The notes: generated from the letters alone by a model not told the origin. DNA of 30,282 bases from Bacillus massilioanorexius (GCF_902374955.1 NZ_CABKRX010000069.1:1-30282); one strand, 5' to 3'; counted from the first letter of the stretch, positions 16,243 through 24,163 are shown. Made by a program: numbers and translations.

Positions 16243-16316
16243 ACCTGAATTAGGACTCTTGCCTTTCTCGCTTCTCTAGCAGAAATCTCACAGATTTCCG
16301 CCTATTTATTTCAGGT
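16243..16316 (-). repeat. Short element with inverted ends, related to the dispersed repeat
   Basis: On the minus strand GGCGGAAATCTGTGAGA followed by TTTCTGCTAGAGAAGCGAGA resembles the repeat core GCGGAAGGTGCGAGACTCC. The block is bounded by inverted ends ACCTGAA (16243-16249) and TTCAGGT (16310-16316), continuing imperfectly to AGG on both sides. It is 74 bp long, in the ytpI-ytoI gap. The relation to the copies at 15551 and 24200 is by motif order, not strong identity. Confidence 0.4.
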
Positions 16317-16350
16317 AAAATCAAAAGCAACATATAATAAATCCCACAAG

Positions 16351-16397
16351 AATAGTGTAAGGGTGTCTTTTATAACTAAAGACACCCTTACACTATT
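16351..16397. terminator. Perfect 20-bp hairpin between ytpI and ytoI
   Basis: The arms at 16351-16370 and 16378-16397 are exact inverse complements over 20 bp with a 7-nt loop. It lies between convergent genes, so a bidirectional terminator is likely. Neither side has a long T-run, so termination would rely on stem strength or Rho, or it could block antisense read-through. Confidence 0.6.
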
Positions 16398-16457
16398 TAA
16401 AGCCTCTACATCGAAATATCGCTACGATTAAAACTGACTGCCCATTGTATCATGAAC

Positions 16458-17777
16458 TTAATTTCGATCTAACAATTGACACATCATCATCGTTTTACCA
16501 ACTAATTTTCCTTCGTTGAATACTTCAATATCAACCTTACCAAATTTTCTACCGACTTCTAATACTTTCGGTACGATTTCTAACTGACTATCAATTTGTA
16601 CAGGTTTGATAAAATAAATCGTCATATTCTCAACAACTAAGTCGCCTCTTTTGAATGAACGAAGCACACGATTAGCTGCTTCTGTTACGATAGTGGTAAA
16701 TACCCCGTACGAAATGGTCCCAAGATAATTGGTCATCTGAGGAGTTACTTCGCAACGATAAACTTCTTCACCTTTGCTTTTGCCATTAGCAACAACTAAT
16801 TGTGTAGCAATAACATCATCAATCGTTTCACCAACTTGAGGCTGTCTTTGAATCATTTGTAGAGCTTTTAATACATCTTGGCGACTAATAATCCCTTGTA
16901 AATGATTATGATTATCTACTACAGGAAGCATCTCTATTCCTTCCCATACCATAGTATGGGCTGAAGATGCTACACTCGTTTTGCCGTTAACCGTCATCGG
17001 GTGCTTAGTCATAACTTTTTCAATATGAGTTTGATGCTCTACTCCCATAACGTCTTTGGATGTTACCATCCCAATAACCTTTAGATTCTCATCAACGACA
17101 GGAAATCGGCTATGGGTAGTTTCTTGATTTAACTCAAACCATCTTTTAACAGTATCACCTGAAGTTAAAAAGGCCGTTGAATCTACAGGAGTTAAAATAT
17201 CTTCAACTAATAATATTTCCTTTTTAATTAGTTGATCATAAATAGCACGGTTAATGAGAGTAGCTACTGTAAAAGTATCATAGCTACTTGATATGATTGG
17301 AAGTTGTAATTCATCTGCGATTTTTTTTACATGATCGTCTGTATCAAAACCACCTGTGATTAATACTGCAGCACCTGCATGTAATGCTAATTCATGAGCA
17401 TTTGTACGGTTACCTACTATTAACAAGTTTCCTGCACCTGTATATCTCATCATAGCTTCTAATTTCATCGCACCAATAACGAATTTATTCAAGGTCTTAT
17501 GCAAACCAGCTCGTCCACCTAAAACCTGACCATCCACTATATTTACTACTTCTGCATATGTAAGTTTTTCAATATTTTCTTTCTTCTTACGCTCAATACG
17601 AATTGTCCCGACACGTTCAATAGTACTAACGTATCCTTTATTCTCTGCGTCCTTGATTGCTCGGTAAGCTGTTCCTTCACTTACACTCAATTCTTTAGCA
17701 ATTTGACGTACGGAAATCTTCTCACCAATAGGGAGTTCATCTATATATTTTAAAATCTGTTCATGCTTTGTAGCCAA
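16458..17777 (-). CDS. ytoI: YtoI: HTH, DRTGG, CBS pair and hotdog domain protein
   Basis: A 439-residue multidomain cytosolic protein, the same length as B. subtilis YtoI. It has an N-terminal helix-turn-helix (IGEKISVRQIAKELSVSEGT, about 17-36) and a DRTGG domain (about 70-180, with LLIVGNRTNAHELALHAGA). A CBS pair follows (about 190-310, SRFPVVDENLKVIGMVTSKDV and MLPVVDNHNHLQGIISRQDV), then a C-terminal hotdog thioesterase-like fold (about 325-439). The make-up suggests a nucleotide-sensing regulator or a thioesterase gated by adenine nucleotides; neither is proved. The start is TTG with GGGTGA about 7 nt upstream. Confidence 0.9.
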   Translation of the reverse strand: MATKHEQILKYIDELPIGEKISVRQIAKELSVSEGTAYRAIKDAENKGYVSTIERVGTIRIERKKKENIEKLTYAEVVNIVDGQVLGGRAGLHKTLNKFVIGAMKLEAMMRYTGAGNLLIVGNRTNAHELALHAGAAVLITGGFDTDDHVKKIADELQLPIISSSYDTFTVATLINRAIYDQLIKKEILLVEDILTPVDSTAFLTSGDTVKRWFELNQETTHSRFPVVDENLKVIGMVTSKDVMGVEHQTHIEKVMTKHPMTVNGKTSVASSAHTMVWEGIEMLPVVDNHNHLQGIISRQDVLKALQMIQRQPQVGETIDDVIATQLVVANGKSKGEEVYRCEVTPQMTNYLGTISYGVFTTIVTEAANRVLRSFKRGDLVVENMTIYFIKPVQIDSQLEIVPKVLEVGRKFGKVDIEVFNEGKLVGKTMMMCQLLDRN

Positions 17778-17846
17778 AGCTCTTCACCCTTTACATATAA
17801 CCATTTTCTTCATTATAAAGGTAAAGAGCCCTAGTATTCAATTATA

Positions 17847-18086
17847 CTATTCATAATTGTACATTCTTTTTCTTTCAAATTGCTTATTCTTCCTATTTCT
17901 AACATTCGTTCTTTTTGTCGAATATAAGATTCCTGCCAAATTTCCTGCAATTGCAAACAAAGCAAAAGTAAGCCAAGATACCGTAAAAATCCTTTCCTCC
18001 ATCGAACCCGCCAAACTAAATTTAGGTAGAGCATAATATAACATTGCTCCAATAACTAATAAACAAATTAGCAATCTTTGTTTCAT
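17847..18086 (-). CDS. Small two-segment membrane protein
   Basis: A 79-residue frame with hydrophobic segments at about 4-22 and 33-54 and a strongly basic tail (STKRTNVRNRKNKQFERKR). GGGGGGAT lies 5 nt before the ATG, a strong ribosome site that favours this frame over the overlapping frame at 17831-18052. A TATAAT lies on the minus strand near 18116-18121, about 30 nt upstream. It sits between ytkL and ytoI, separated from ytkL by a terminator. I recognise no family; a small membrane protein of unknown role in Bacillus is the best description. Confidence 0.7.
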   Translation of the reverse strand: MKQRLLICLLVIGAMLYYALPKFSLAGSMEERIFTVSWLTFALFAIAGNLAGILYSTKRTNVRNRKNKQFERKRMYNYE

Positions 18087-18154
18087 CTAATCCCCCCATT
18101 CTAAAATCATATTTATTATATGCTCGTCAATCGTAAAAAGAATCATAATGAATA

Positions 18155-18186
18155 GAAAAAAGCAGCTAAAGATGCTCTTCAACCGC
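18155..18186 (-). terminator. Terminator of ytkL
   Basis: On the minus strand an 11-bp stem with four G-U pairs (18176-18186 with 18162-18172), a 3-nt loop and six T. It lies 56 nt past the ytkL stop. Confidence 0.65.
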
Positions 18187-18241
18187 CTTTTAGTCAATAC
18201 GAAATATATAATTCTAAAATATTCTGTTTACATGTATGACA

Positions 18242-18925
18242 TTACAAATCAATAAATTCTCCTGGTTGTAAAACTACTCCATTATTTCTAGTTAAGCGTG
18301 ATATAAACTCTAAAGGATTTTGTCTTATAGGTGGAAACGTATCATAATGAATAGGAACCGCTATTTTGGGATTTAAATACTCAACTGCAATTGCAGCATC
18401 GGTTGGTCCCATCGTAAAGTTGTCACCAATTGGTACAAAGGCTATATCAATAGGATGCAACTGCCCTATTAGCTTCATATCTGAAAACAGTGCGGTATCC
18501 CCTGCATGAAATATTGTCACACCCTCAATCATGAGCAGAACTCCAGCTGGCTGACCACAATAGATCATTTGCTGGTCCTCCGTTGTATAACCAGAGCCAT
18601 GAAATGCCGGTGTGAATTTCACTTTACCAAAATCGAATTCATAAGCCCCACCAATGCTCATTGCATGAACATTTTCTAAGCCTTGCCAACCTAGTATCGT
18701 ACTTAATTCAAAATTAGCAATGACTAAAGAGCCGTGCTTTTTAGCCAAATCTACCGTATCACCCACATGATCATTATGACCATGAGTTAAAATAATAACA
18801 TCTGGTTTTACCTCATCAATAGATAAATCCGTTAACGAATTTCCAGTTATAAAAGGATCGAAAATGATGGTCTTGTTGTTCGTCTCTACTTTAACAACTG
18901 CATGACCATGAAAAGATACTCTCAT
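18242..18925 (-). CDS. ytkL: UPF0173 metal-dependent hydrolase YtkL
   Basis: A 227-residue metallo-beta-lactamase fold hydrolase of unknown substrate. The ATG at 18925 is chosen: GGAG lies 9 nt upstream, and the protein then begins MRVSFHGHAVVKVET as in the family. The frame opening at 19018 adds 31 unlike residues. Metal ligands are visible in THGHNDHVGD (about 54-63), FHGSG and FHAGDTALFSDM (Asp in HAGD), and the final VPIHYDTFP. It is divergent from the M24 peptidase, with 123 bp between them. A sigma-B-like promoter lies upstream; I recall ytkL being listed in the B. subtilis general-stress regulon. Confidence 0.93.
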   Translation of the reverse strand: MRVSFHGHAVVKVETNNKTIIFDPFITGNSLTDLSIDEVKPDVIILTHGHNDHVGDTVDLAKKHGSLVIANFELSTILGWQGLENVHAMSIGGAYEFDFGKVKFTPAFHGSGYTTEDQQMIYCGQPAGVLLMIEGVTIFHAGDTALFSDMKLIGQLHPIDIAFVPIGDNFTMGPTDAAIAVEYLNPKIAVPIHYDTFPPIRQNPLEFISRLTRNNGVVLQPGEFIDL

Positions 18926-18958
18926 TGCTTTCATCTCCATTCTTATTTCATAATAAAA

Positions 18959-18983
18959 ATACCCAAAATTCAAATAAAAGAAC
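18959..18983 (-). promoter_or_regulatory. Putative sigma-B promoter of ytkL
   Basis: On the minus strand GTTCTT (18978-18983), a 13-nt spacer and GGGTAT (18959-18964). The -10 is identical to the sigma-B consensus GGGTAT; the -35 matches GTTTAA only in GTT. It lies 34 nt before the ytkL ATG. Confidence 0.4.
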
Positions 18984-19048
18984 CATTTGCATTTCCACTT
19001 ACATACTGTTAATCTCAAAATAGAATTCTGTTTTCAGGAGGGAATAAA

Positions 19049-20146
19049 ATGAATAATCGTATACAACTATTGCAAAATTGGCTTCAAGAAAAAGATTTAT
19101 CTGCTGCCTTTATTACATCCACAGAAAATGTTTTTCATTTAAGTAGTTTCTACAGTGACCCACATGAAAGATTACTATGTCTGGCTGTTTTTCCAGCACA
19201 TGAACCAATCTTAATCTGCCCCAAAATGGAAGTTCAAGATGTAAAAAATTCCGGATGGATTCATGACATAATCGGATATACTGATATAGAAAATCCTTGG
19301 GAGTTAATTAAACAAGCCATTCACAATCGTAACGTAAAAATCACAAAAGTTGCAGTTGAAAAAGAGCACATGAATGTAGAGCGTTATGAACAAATCCTTA
19401 CATATTTCTCTTCACCTACTTTTGTATCTGCTGAAGAAAAACTTCGTCAGTTACGAATGATCAAAGACGAAAAAGAATTAAACTTACTTAGAGAAGCTTG
19501 TAAATTTGCTGATTATGCTATCGAAGTAGGGGTTAGCGAGATTAAAGAAGGAAAAACAGAGATGGATGTTCTCGCTACAATCGAATATGAGCTAAAGAAA
19601 AAAGGCATTAGTGAAATGTCATTTTCAACAATGGTTTTAACAGGAAAAAATGCTGCCTCCCCTCATGGCACACCAGGTAATACTAAAATCAAAAAAGGCG
19701 ACCTTGTCCTTTTTGATCTTGGCGTTGTTTATGAAGGTTACTGCTCTGATATTACAAGAACTGTAGCTTACTATGATATTAATGATAAGCAGAACGAGAT
19801 TTATCAAACAGTTCTACAAGCACAGCTTGCAGCTTTGGAAGCAAGTAAACCAGGCGCTACATGTGCTGAAATTGATTTTGCAGCAAGAAATTATATTGCT
19901 TCAAAAGGTTATGGAGAGTATTTCCCACATCGTCTTGGACATGGACTTGGAATAAGCGTTCATGAATATCCGTCACTAACAGAAACTAATTCCTTAAAAG
20001 TAGAAAAAGGAATGGTTTATACGATTGAACCAGGTATCTATGTACCTGAAATCGCTGGTGTTCGAATTGAAGACGATGTTTATATCACAAAAGATGGTCA
20101 TGAAGTATTAACGAAATACCCTAAAGAACTTCAAATTATAAAATAA
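19049..20146 (+). CDS. M24 family Xaa-Pro dipeptidase/aminopeptidase
   Basis: A 365-residue metallopeptidase that removes or splits residues before proline. The N-terminal creatinase-like domain spans 1-130 and the pita-bread catalytic domain 140-355. All five metal ligands are in place: Asp223 (LFDLG), Asp234 (SDITRT), His298 (LGHGLG), Glu327 (TIEPGIY) and Glu341 (RIEDD). AGGAGGG lies 6 nt before ATG. It stands alone, divergent from ytkL, an arrangement I also recall from the B. cereus group, where it is named pepQ. Substrate preference (dipeptide against longer peptides) cannot be told from sequence, so no symbol is given. Confidence 0.92.
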   Translation: MNNRIQLLQNWLQEKDLSAAFITSTENVFHLSSFYSDPHERLLCLAVFPAHEPILICPKMEVQDVKNSGWIHDIIGYTDIENPWELIKQAIHNRNVKITKVAVEKEHMNVERYEQILTYFSSPTFVSAEEKLRQLRMIKDEKELNLLREACKFADYAIEVGVSEIKEGKTEMDVLATIEYELKKKGISEMSFSTMVLTGKNAASPHGTPGNTKIKKGDLVLFDLGVVYEGYCSDITRTVAYYDINDKQNEIYQTVLQAQLAALEASKPGATCAEIDFAARNYIASKGYGEYFPHRLGHGLGISVHEYPSLTETNSLKVEKGMVYTIEPGIYVPEIAGVRIEDDVYITKDGHEVLTKYPKELQIIK

Positions 20147-20154
20147 AATTGTGT

Positions 20155-20192
20155 GGGTGACTACTAATAATTAGGTAGTCACTCTTTTCTCT
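20155..20192 (+). terminator. Terminator of the M24 peptidase gene
   Basis: GGGTGACTAC (20155-20164) pairs with GTAGTCACTC (20175-20184), 10 bp with one G-U pair and a 10-nt loop, followed by TTTTCTCTTTT. It begins 8 nt after the stop. Confidence 0.85.
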
Positions 20193-20381
20193 TTTAAAGA
20201 ATATCATTCTTCAGTATTCTATCCTATTTATACATTCTTTTAACATTCCTCTTCATATTTTCCACTTTAATATTTCTCATTTTCTTCTAATACTAACTTA
20301 TTTTCTTTTTATCGTAATAGAATCCATTTAATTGATAATTCATTTTTTTCGCTAATTATACACAAAAGAATTGTCATCTTT

Positions 20382-20390
20382 TGTTATAAT
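20382..20390 (+). promoter_or_regulatory. Extended -10 promoter of the universal stress gene
   Basis: TGT-TATAAT (20382-20390) is a consensus extended -10, 24 nt before the ATG. No good -35 is found 17 nt upstream, which extended promoters tolerate. Confidence 0.5.
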
Positions 20391-20413
20391 ATATATATAA
20401 GGAGGGAATTATT

Positions 20414-20863
20414 ATGAACTTAACTTATCACAAACTACTCGTAGCAGTAGACGGATCAAAAGAGGCTGAATGGGCATTTAAAAAAGCAGTAGAAATAGCT
20501 AAAAGAAATGATGCTGAACTTGTTATTGCTCATGTTATTGATACAAGAAACTTTGCTACAATCGAAGCTTATGATCGAACAATGGCAGAACGTTCAGAAT
20601 CTTACGCTAAAGAATTGCTTGAAGAGTACAAACAACATGCTGAAGAAGCTGGGGTAAAACTAGTTAAAGTAGAAGTTGAATATGGATCTCCAAAAGTAAA
20701 AATCCCTAAAGATTTAGCTAAAAAGCACAATATTGATTTAATCGTATGTGGTGCTACTGGATTGAACGCTGTTGAACGCTTCCTTATCGGCAGTGTATCT
20801 GAACATATTACACGTTACGCACCATGCGATGTAATGGTTGTACGTACTGAAAAAGGCGAATAA
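20414..20863 (+). CDS. Universal stress protein, UspA family
   Basis: A 149-residue single-domain UspA protein, probably a cytosolic dimer. It begins with beta-1 KLLVAVDGSKEAEWAF (about 7-22). The ATP-binding pattern G-x2-G-x9-G-S is complete in GATGLNAVERFLIGS (about 113-127), followed by the C-terminal strand DVMVVRTEKG. The ATP-binding class acts in energy or stress signalling, with no fixed reaction. GGAGGG lies about 8 nt before ATG. It is monocistronic, between two terminators. It has no strict B. subtilis counterpart at this position. Confidence 0.93.
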   Translation: MNLTYHKLLVAVDGSKEAEWAFKKAVEIAKRNDAELVIAHVIDTRNFATIEAYDRTMAERSESYAKELLEEYKQHAEEAGVKLVKVEVEYGSPKVKIPKDLAKKHNIDLIVCGATGLNAVERFLIGSVSEHITRYAPCDVMVVRTEKGE

Positions 20864-20903
20864 TAACTAATCTTTCTAGATATTGCAGCAAGATTTACAT
20901 AAA

Positions 20904-20934
20904 AAAGAGGCTGTCTCGATAAGACAGCCTCTTT
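20904..20934. terminator. Terminator of the universal stress gene
   Basis: AAAGAGGCTGTCT (20904-20916) pairs perfectly with AGACAGCCTCTTT (20922-20934), a 13-bp stem with a 5-nt loop. A-runs and T-runs lie on the outside, so it can stop transcription both ways. Confidence 0.92.
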
Positions 20935-20992
20935 ATTCTATTAAATAATAATTACAAACAAAAATATGGACAAACAAGATTAACAAAAGAAT

Positions 20993-21028
20993 AGCGTCTA
21001 AAAGTATTTCCATATACCTTTAGACGCT
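20993..21028 (-). terminator. Terminator of argGH
   Basis: AGCGTCTAAA (20993-21002) with TTTAGACGCT (21019-21028), a 10-bp stem extended by imperfect inner pairs. On the minus strand ATTCTTTTGTT follows. It lies 14 nt past the argH stop. Confidence 0.8.
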
Positions 21029-21041
21029 TCAACTTTATCGC

Positions 21042-22415
21042 TTATTTTAATAATCCTTCTGCTTTTTCGATAGCAGCTTGTACTTGAGCAAAACCTGTAC
21101 CACCAGCACTATTACGACGTTTCACCGCTTCATAAGGCTGTAAAACGACATAAATATCATCTTCAAATAAAGCATTCGCTTCTTTGAATTGTTCTATAGA
21201 TAAATCAGCTAAATAACATCCTTGATTAATACAAGTTAGCACTAGTTGACCTACTACTTCATGTGCTTCACGGAAGGGTAAGCCTTTGTTTGCAAGATAA
21301 TCCGCTAGCTCAGTTGCATTAGAGAAATCTGATTTCACTGCTTTCTCCATGACATTCGTACGAACCTTCATTGTAGAAATCATACCTGCAAAGATTTTTA
21401 AAGAACCTGTAATGGTTTTAACCGTATCAAACATACCTTCTTTATCTTCTTGCATATCTTTGTTATATGCTAATGGTAGACCTTTTAATACCGTTAATAA
21501 ACCAAACAAATTTCCATAAACTCGTCCAGTTTTTCCACGAATTAATTCTGCCATATCCGGATTTTTCTTCTGCGGCATAATGCTACTTCCTGTTGAGAAT
21601 GCATCATCTAGCTCAATGAATTGAAACTCTTGGCTGCACCAAAGTATGGTTTCCTCCGCTAAGCGAGATAAATGCATCATCATCATAGAGCTATTAGATA
21701 AAAATTCTACAATAAAGTCACGATCACTTACAGCATCCAAGCTATTCTCGTAAATGCTTGAGAAACCTAAATACTCTGCTGAAAGCTCACGGTTAATAGG
21801 AAACGTTGTACCTGCTAGAGCACCCGCACCTAGTGGTGATTTATTAATACGCTTAAAGCTTTCTGTAAAACGCTCTTTATCTCTTTCTAACATCCAAAAA
21901 TAAGCTAATAAATGATGTGCAAACGAAATAGGCTGAGCTCTTTGTAAATGTGTATACCCAGGAAGAATCGTCTCAACATGATCCTTTGCTTTATTTAATA
22001 TAGCTGCTTGCAGCTCAGTAATTAGCCCAATAATTTCTTTCGTTCTGTTACGTAAGTATAAATGCATATCAGTTGCAACTTGGTCATTTCGGCTTCGAGC
22101 TGTGTGAAGCTTTCCACCGACTGGACCAATTTCATCAATAAGCATACTTTCTAAATTCAAATGAATGTCTTCCATCTTTACTGAGAACTGTAATTCACCA
22201 TTTTCAGCTCTTTGTTTCAAAGTAAGTAAACCGTTTGTAATAGCTGTTACATCTTCTTGCGAAAGGATACCACATTCCCCTTGCATTTTTACATGAGCTA
22301 AACTTCCCTCGATATCTTCCAAAACAAGTTCTTGGTCAAAAGAGATTGAAGCACCAAATTCATCTACCCATTCCTCGGCTGATTTAGTGAATCTTCCTCC
22401 CCAAAGCTTTTTCAC
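21042..22415 (-). CDS. argH: Argininosuccinate lyase
   Basis: Splits argininosuccinate into arginine and fumarate, the last step of arginine synthesis; a cytosolic homotetramer. It is 457 residues, the family norm. It starts MKKLWGGRFTKSAEEWVDEF; HTARSRNDQVATD lies near 104-116, the catalytic His in GYTHLQRAQPIS near 157-168, and the signature loop GSSIMPQKKNPD with the catalytic Ser near 277-288. The start is GTG, overlapping the argG stop by 4 nt (GTGA), with AAGGTG 5 nt upstream inside argG. Translational coupling with argG is therefore likely. Arginine control comes from the ARG boxes before argG. Confidence 0.97.
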   Translation of the reverse strand: MKKLWGGRFTKSAEEWVDEFGASISFDQELVLEDIEGSLAHVKMQGECGILSQEDVTAITNGLLTLKQRAENGELQFSVKMEDIHLNLESMLIDEIGPVGGKLHTARSRNDQVATDMHLYLRNRTKEIIGLITELQAAILNKAKDHVETILPGYTHLQRAQPISFAHHLLAYFWMLERDKERFTESFKRINKSPLGAGALAGTTFPINRELSAEYLGFSSIYENSLDAVSDRDFIVEFLSNSSMMMMHLSRLAEETILWCSQEFQFIELDDAFSTGSSIMPQKKNPDMAELIRGKTGRVYGNLFGLLTVLKGLPLAYNKDMQEDKEGMFDTVKTITGSLKIFAGMISTMKVRTNVMEKAVKSDFSNATELADYLANKGLPFREAHEVVGQLVLTCINQGCYLADLSIEQFKEANALFEDDIYVVLQPYEAVKRRNSAGGTGFAQVQAAIEKAEGLLK

Positions 22416-23620
22416 GCGTTCACCTTCTTTTTATTGTTAACCATGCTGTTTACTTTTGTAGGTAAACCGAATAATGAAATAAATCCTACAGCAGCTGTAT
22501 GATCGAACTCATCTTCTGTTGTATAAGTTGCTAATTTTTCATTATATAGAGAGTTTTCAGACTTTCTTCCTTCTACGATTGCATGACCTTTAAATAATTT
22601 CACACGAACTACACCATTAACTGTTTTCTGAGTTTCTTTTAGGAATGCTACTAAAGCATCTTTTAATGGTGAGAACCATAATCCATCATAAATAAGTTCT
22701 GTTAATTTCTTTTCTATTACTGGTTTAAAATGTGCAAGCTCTTTTACTAGAGTAATATCTTCTAGTTCTTTATGAGCTGTAATTAGCGTCATAGCTCCTG
22801 GACACTCATACACTTCACGTGATTTAATACCAACCAGACGATTCTCAACATGATCAATACGTCCAACGCCATGTTTACCAGCTAGAGTATTTAATTCAAG
22901 GATTAAATCTGATAGTTTGTAAGGAACACCATCAATAGCTACTGGTACACCTTGTTCGAATGTAATTTCGATAATATCAGCTACATCTGGAGCATCTTCA
23001 ATACTTGCAGTTAAGTCATAAGCATCTGCTGGTGGAGCTGCCCATGGATCTTCTAGAATACCACATTCATTACTTCTTCCCCATAGATTTTGGTCAATAG
23101 AGAATGGGCTATCTAGGTTAATTGGAATTGGAATTTCATGATCAATTGCATATTGAATTTCTTCCTCACGAGACCATTTCCACTCACGAACTGGTGCTAA
23201 AACTTTTAAATCTGGATTTAAAGCTGAGATAGAAACTTCAAAACGCACTTGGTCATTTCCTTTACCTGTACAACCATGAGCTACCGCTACTGCTCCTTCA
23301 AGTTCTGCTACTTCAACTAACTTTTTCGCGATTAGTGGACGAGAAAGTGCAGATACTAAAGGATATTTTCCTTCATACAATGTATGTGCCTGCATAGCTA
23401 TTAAAGCTAGCTCTTGCGCATACTCTTCTTTTGCGTCAATGACATAAGATTTAATAGCCCCTACTGATATAGCTTTATTTTTAACAAATTCTAAGTCTTT
23501 TCCTTCCCCAACATCTAAACAGCACGCTACCACATCATATCCTTGTTCTTGAATCCATTTAATTGCAACAGAAGTATCTAAACCTCCGGAATATGCTAAA
23601 ACAACTTTTTCTTTCGCCAC
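22412..23620 (-). CDS. argG: Argininosuccinate synthase
   Basis: Joins citrulline and aspartate using ATP to make argininosuccinate. It is 402 residues, as in the family. The nucleotide-binding AYSGGLDTSVAIKW lies at 9-22 and HGCTGKGNDQVRFE near 115-128, with DSPFSIDQNLWGRS further on; these are the usual ATP, citrulline and aspartate contacts. The C terminus is Lys/Asn-rich. It starts with GTG, AGGAGGG 8 nt upstream. It is the first gene of argG-argH, behind a promoter with two ARG boxes downstream of the start point, so repression by the arginine regulator AhrC/ArgR is expected. Confidence 0.97.
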   Translation of the reverse strand: MAKEKVVLAYSGGLDTSVAIKWIQEQGYDVVACCLDVGEGKDLEFVKNKAISVGAIKSYVIDAKEEYAQELALIAMQAHTLYEGKYPLVSALSRPLIAKKLVEVAELEGAVAVAHGCTGKGNDQVRFEVSISALNPDLKVLAPVREWKWSREEEIQYAIDHEIPIPINLDSPFSIDQNLWGRSNECGILEDPWAAPPADAYDLTASIEDAPDVADIIEITFEQGVPVAIDGVPYKLSDLILELNTLAGKHGVGRIDHVENRLVGIKSREVYECPGAMTLITAHKELEDITLVKELAHFKPVIEKKLTELIYDGLWFSPLKDALVAFLKETQKTVNGVVRVKLFKGHAIVEGRKSENSLYNEKLATYTTEDEFDHTAAVGFISLFGLPTKVNSMVNNKKKVNA

Positions 23621-23639
23621 TGTAATTACCCTCCTGTAT

Positions 23640-23657
23640 TATGAATAAAAATACAAC
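23640..23657. promoter_or_regulatory. ARG box 1 upstream of argG
   Basis: TATGAATAAAAATACAAC agrees with the Bacillus ARG box CATGAATAAAAATKCAAK at 15 of 18 positions, with the core ATGAATAAAAAT exact. It lies between the promoter and the argG ribosome site. Confidence 0.75.
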
Positions 23658-23662
23658 CAAAT

Positions 23663-23680
23663 TAAATTTTTATTCAATAT
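23663..23680. promoter_or_regulatory. ARG box 2 upstream of argG
   Basis: On the minus strand TTGAATAAAAATTTAA repeats the ARG-box core in inverted orientation. Its centre is about 23 bp, two helical turns, from box 1, as expected for an AhrC/ArgR hexamer. It covers the predicted transcription start region. Confidence 0.65.
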
Positions 23681-23689
23681 GTTGATATT

Positions 23690-23718
23690 ACTTTAACAGC
23701 TTTTTTTAGATTTTGCAA
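23690..23718 (-). promoter_or_regulatory. argGH promoter
   Basis: TTGCAA (23713-23718), a 17-nt spacer and TAAAGT (23690-23695) preceded by TGT. Transcription would begin near 23683, at the edge of ARG box 2. Confidence 0.6.
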
Positions 23719-23845
23719 GCTAATTGTATATAATTTCTTAAATTTTAGAATAATTAATAAAGAAAGACTTTTATTGAATTGTATTCACAATAATAAAACA
23801 ATTTATAGTAAACTACTATTAGCGAATAGAAACGGAGGAAACAGT

Positions 23846-24163
23846 ATGGAGGGACATATTTTCACCTATGATAATCGATTAGGTATTCACATACCTAACC
23901 TAACCCGCGAATGGGATGATTATATAAAAGAAGAACAACTCATCATTTTGTCCCAATGGGAAAGTATCCGCGGAAGCATACCTGATCGAATTAAATATTT
24001 AGAAAGTCAAATAAATCAAAAGCAACAACAACTAGATAATGAAGAAAACTTTCCACTTTCTTGCCAACTTAATTCAGATATAGCAGAATTAGCATCAATC
24101 ATTAACGATTTATGGATTTGGTATCGTACTCACCAAGGAGTTTCCGAAAAAAAACATATGTAG
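23846..24163 (+). CDS. Conserved hypothetical protein, 105 residues
   Basis: Start at the ATG at 23846, where CGGAGG lies about 7 nt upstream; the frame opening at 23774 has no SD. The protein is soluble and acidic to neutral. The N terminus is MEGHIFTYDNRLGIHIPNL, followed by a helical stretch rich in Glu, Gln, Lys and Trp (about 30-75). The C-terminal helix ends IINDLWIWYRTHQ. No membrane segment, signal peptide or catalytic motif is visible. I believe similar short proteins occur in other Bacillus species, but I recognise no named family and give no function. It is divergent from argG and convergent with the EcsC-like gene. Confidence 0.75.
   Translation: MEGHIFTYDNRLGIHIPNLTREWDDYIKEEQLIILSQWESIRGSIPDRIKYLESQINQKQQQLDNEENFPLSCQLNSDIAELASIINDLWIWYRTHQGVSEKKHM

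Noticed and set aside
17831..18052. Overlapping frame on the minus strand in the small membrane gene
   Set aside because: No SD, odd composition; the 17847-18086 frame has a strong SD and clear membrane segments.
18926..19018. 31-residue extension of ytkL
   Set aside because: Cys/Trp/Tyr-rich, unlike the family, and overlaps the predicted promoter.
20371..20399. TTGTCA / TATATA as the promoter of the universal stress gene
   Set aside because: Spacing is right (17) but the start point would fall inside the ribosome site; the extended -10 at 20382-20390 is better.
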